Shown: piece after piece, positions 5,244 to 5,813 of the stretch | Position numbering within the stretch: position 1 is the first letter of the stretch | Layout: the number at the start of each line of letters is the position of its first letter | Assembly: GCA_013214425.1 (NCBI GenBank) | Contig: JABSPN010000212.1 | Location: 1 to 5,813, forward strand | Length of the DNA stretch: 5,813 bases | Direction: 5' to 3' | Origin: Flavobacteriaceae bacterium | GTDB lineage: Bacteria > Bacteroidota > Bacteroidia > Flavobacteriales > Flavobacteriaceae | Program-made: the position numbers and the translations under genes | Notes under the pieces: model-generated | Seen by the model: the letters and a program-made list of their open reading frames with translations, nothing else | What the model was told of the DNA's origin: nothing | Database searches by the model: none

Positions 5244-5813
5244 GTGTTAGAAAAACTGAAAAACATACGATATCAATCTGTTAAAAGGATACAGATAGTT
5301 GAAGTACAATTTACTTCTGCTGGTTCTGTATATCACATCCTTCAGTTTAAGAAGACAGGAAATGACATTCAGCTTGTTGAGTTAAAAGAAAAAGTAGACT
5401 TTGAAGCTGTTAAAGGCATCTCTAAAAATACGCCTTTACTGTTGGCTTTCTCCGGAAAAGGAATCATCAGTAAAAAAGTAGGCAGTAAAGGGAACTATAT
5501 AAAAGACATAATCTTTAGCGCCTCTGTAGATGATTTCTTTATCTATGAATTACAACAGGAATTTCACAATTATGTTTCAGTGGCAAGAAAGGATCTTATT
5601 CTTTCTGAATTTGAACAATTTCAGGAAGAAGGATTTCAAGTTTTAGACTACTCTATTGGTCCGTTTGTTGGAATCCATTTGGAGCAAATATTAAATACGA
5701 ATAAGCTCTTAGTAAGAGATTATCATTTAAGTTTTCAGGAGAACACCTTAGAGAATTTTGTAAAATCGACAGAAAACGAAGAACTTGAAATAGGAGATAC
5801 ACGTATAAATTCC
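5244..5813 (+). CDS. Unassigned platform protein, possibly GspL/PilM-like (3' end missing)
   Basis: The frame is open from GTG 5244, two bases after the gspD stop, to the window edge: 190 codons without a stop. It contains no in-frame ATG at all, so GTG is the best start (MLEKLKNIRYQSVKRIQIVE); an upstream alternative would overlap gspD. The visible part has no signal peptide or membrane helix, so it is probably cytoplasmic so far. Two segments resemble the actin-like fold of GspL/PilM proteins: PLLLAFSGKGIISKKV (64-79), placed like the beta strand and loop before the first subdomain, and YVSVARKDLILSEFEQFQEEGFQVLDYSIGP (110-140), matching the family pattern of a strand, an Arg-x-x-(hydrophobic) helix, then Gly and a strand. 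Its position next to gspD/E/F/G also suits a GspL/PilM role in linking the ATPase to the membrane. No clear nucleotide-binding motif is visible. That the gene is real is well supported; the family is tentative. Confidence 0.8.
   Translation, partial: MLEKLKNIRYQSVKRIQIVEVQFTSAGSVYHILQFKKTGNDIQLVELKEKVDFEAVKGISKNTPLLLAFSGKGIISKKVGSKGNYIKDIIFSASVDDFFIYELQQEFHNYVSVARKDLILSEFEQFQEEGFQVLDYSIGPFVGIHLEQILNTNKLLVRDYHLSFQENTLENFVKSTENEELEIGDTRINS

Overview
The window is one stretch of plus-strand genes encoding core parts of a type II secretion (T2SS) / type IV pilus-like machine. The organism is most likely a member of the Bacteroidota, probably a flavobacterium. This rests on several signs: AT-rich DNA with A/T-ending codons, a secretin signal peptide cut just before Gln (…VSA|QG), a pseudopilin signal with Ala rather than Gly before the cleavage site, and mostly weak or absent Shine-Dalgarno sequences. 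The lineage is an inference from style, not from a marker gene.

Layout from left to right: (1) the 3' part of gspF, the inner-membrane platform protein, whose start lies upstream of the window; (2) gspG, a major pseudopilin with a class III signal peptide and a perfect EF-hand-like Asp loop near its C-terminus; (3) a very small A24 (GxGD) prepilin peptidase reduced to its protease domain; (4) gspE, the secretion ATPase, which starts on a TTG overlapping the peptidase stop codon; (5) gspD, an outer-membrane secretin whose periplasmic part contains three related N0/STN-like modules and a basic Asn/Lys linker; (6) the start of a GTG-initiated gene running off the right edge, tentatively a divergent GspL/PilM-like cytoplasmic platform protein.

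Gaps between genes are at most 22 bases and one pair overlaps, so this looks like a single operon whose promoter and terminator both lie outside the window. No stretch over 300 bases lacks a gene. I see no RNA gene, mobile element, CRISPR array, attachment site or origin.

Together the genes make a coherent machine. The peptidase matures the pseudopilin. GspE hydrolyses ATP and works on GspF, and probably on the sixth protein, to build the pseudopilus. The pseudopilus then acts towards the GspD channel in the outer membrane. Minor pseudopilins, GspC/GspM-type connectors and the secreted substrates are not in the window. The less usual points are the modular secretin, the EF-hand-like pseudopilin loop, the stripped-down peptidase inside the operon, and the unassigned sixth gene.
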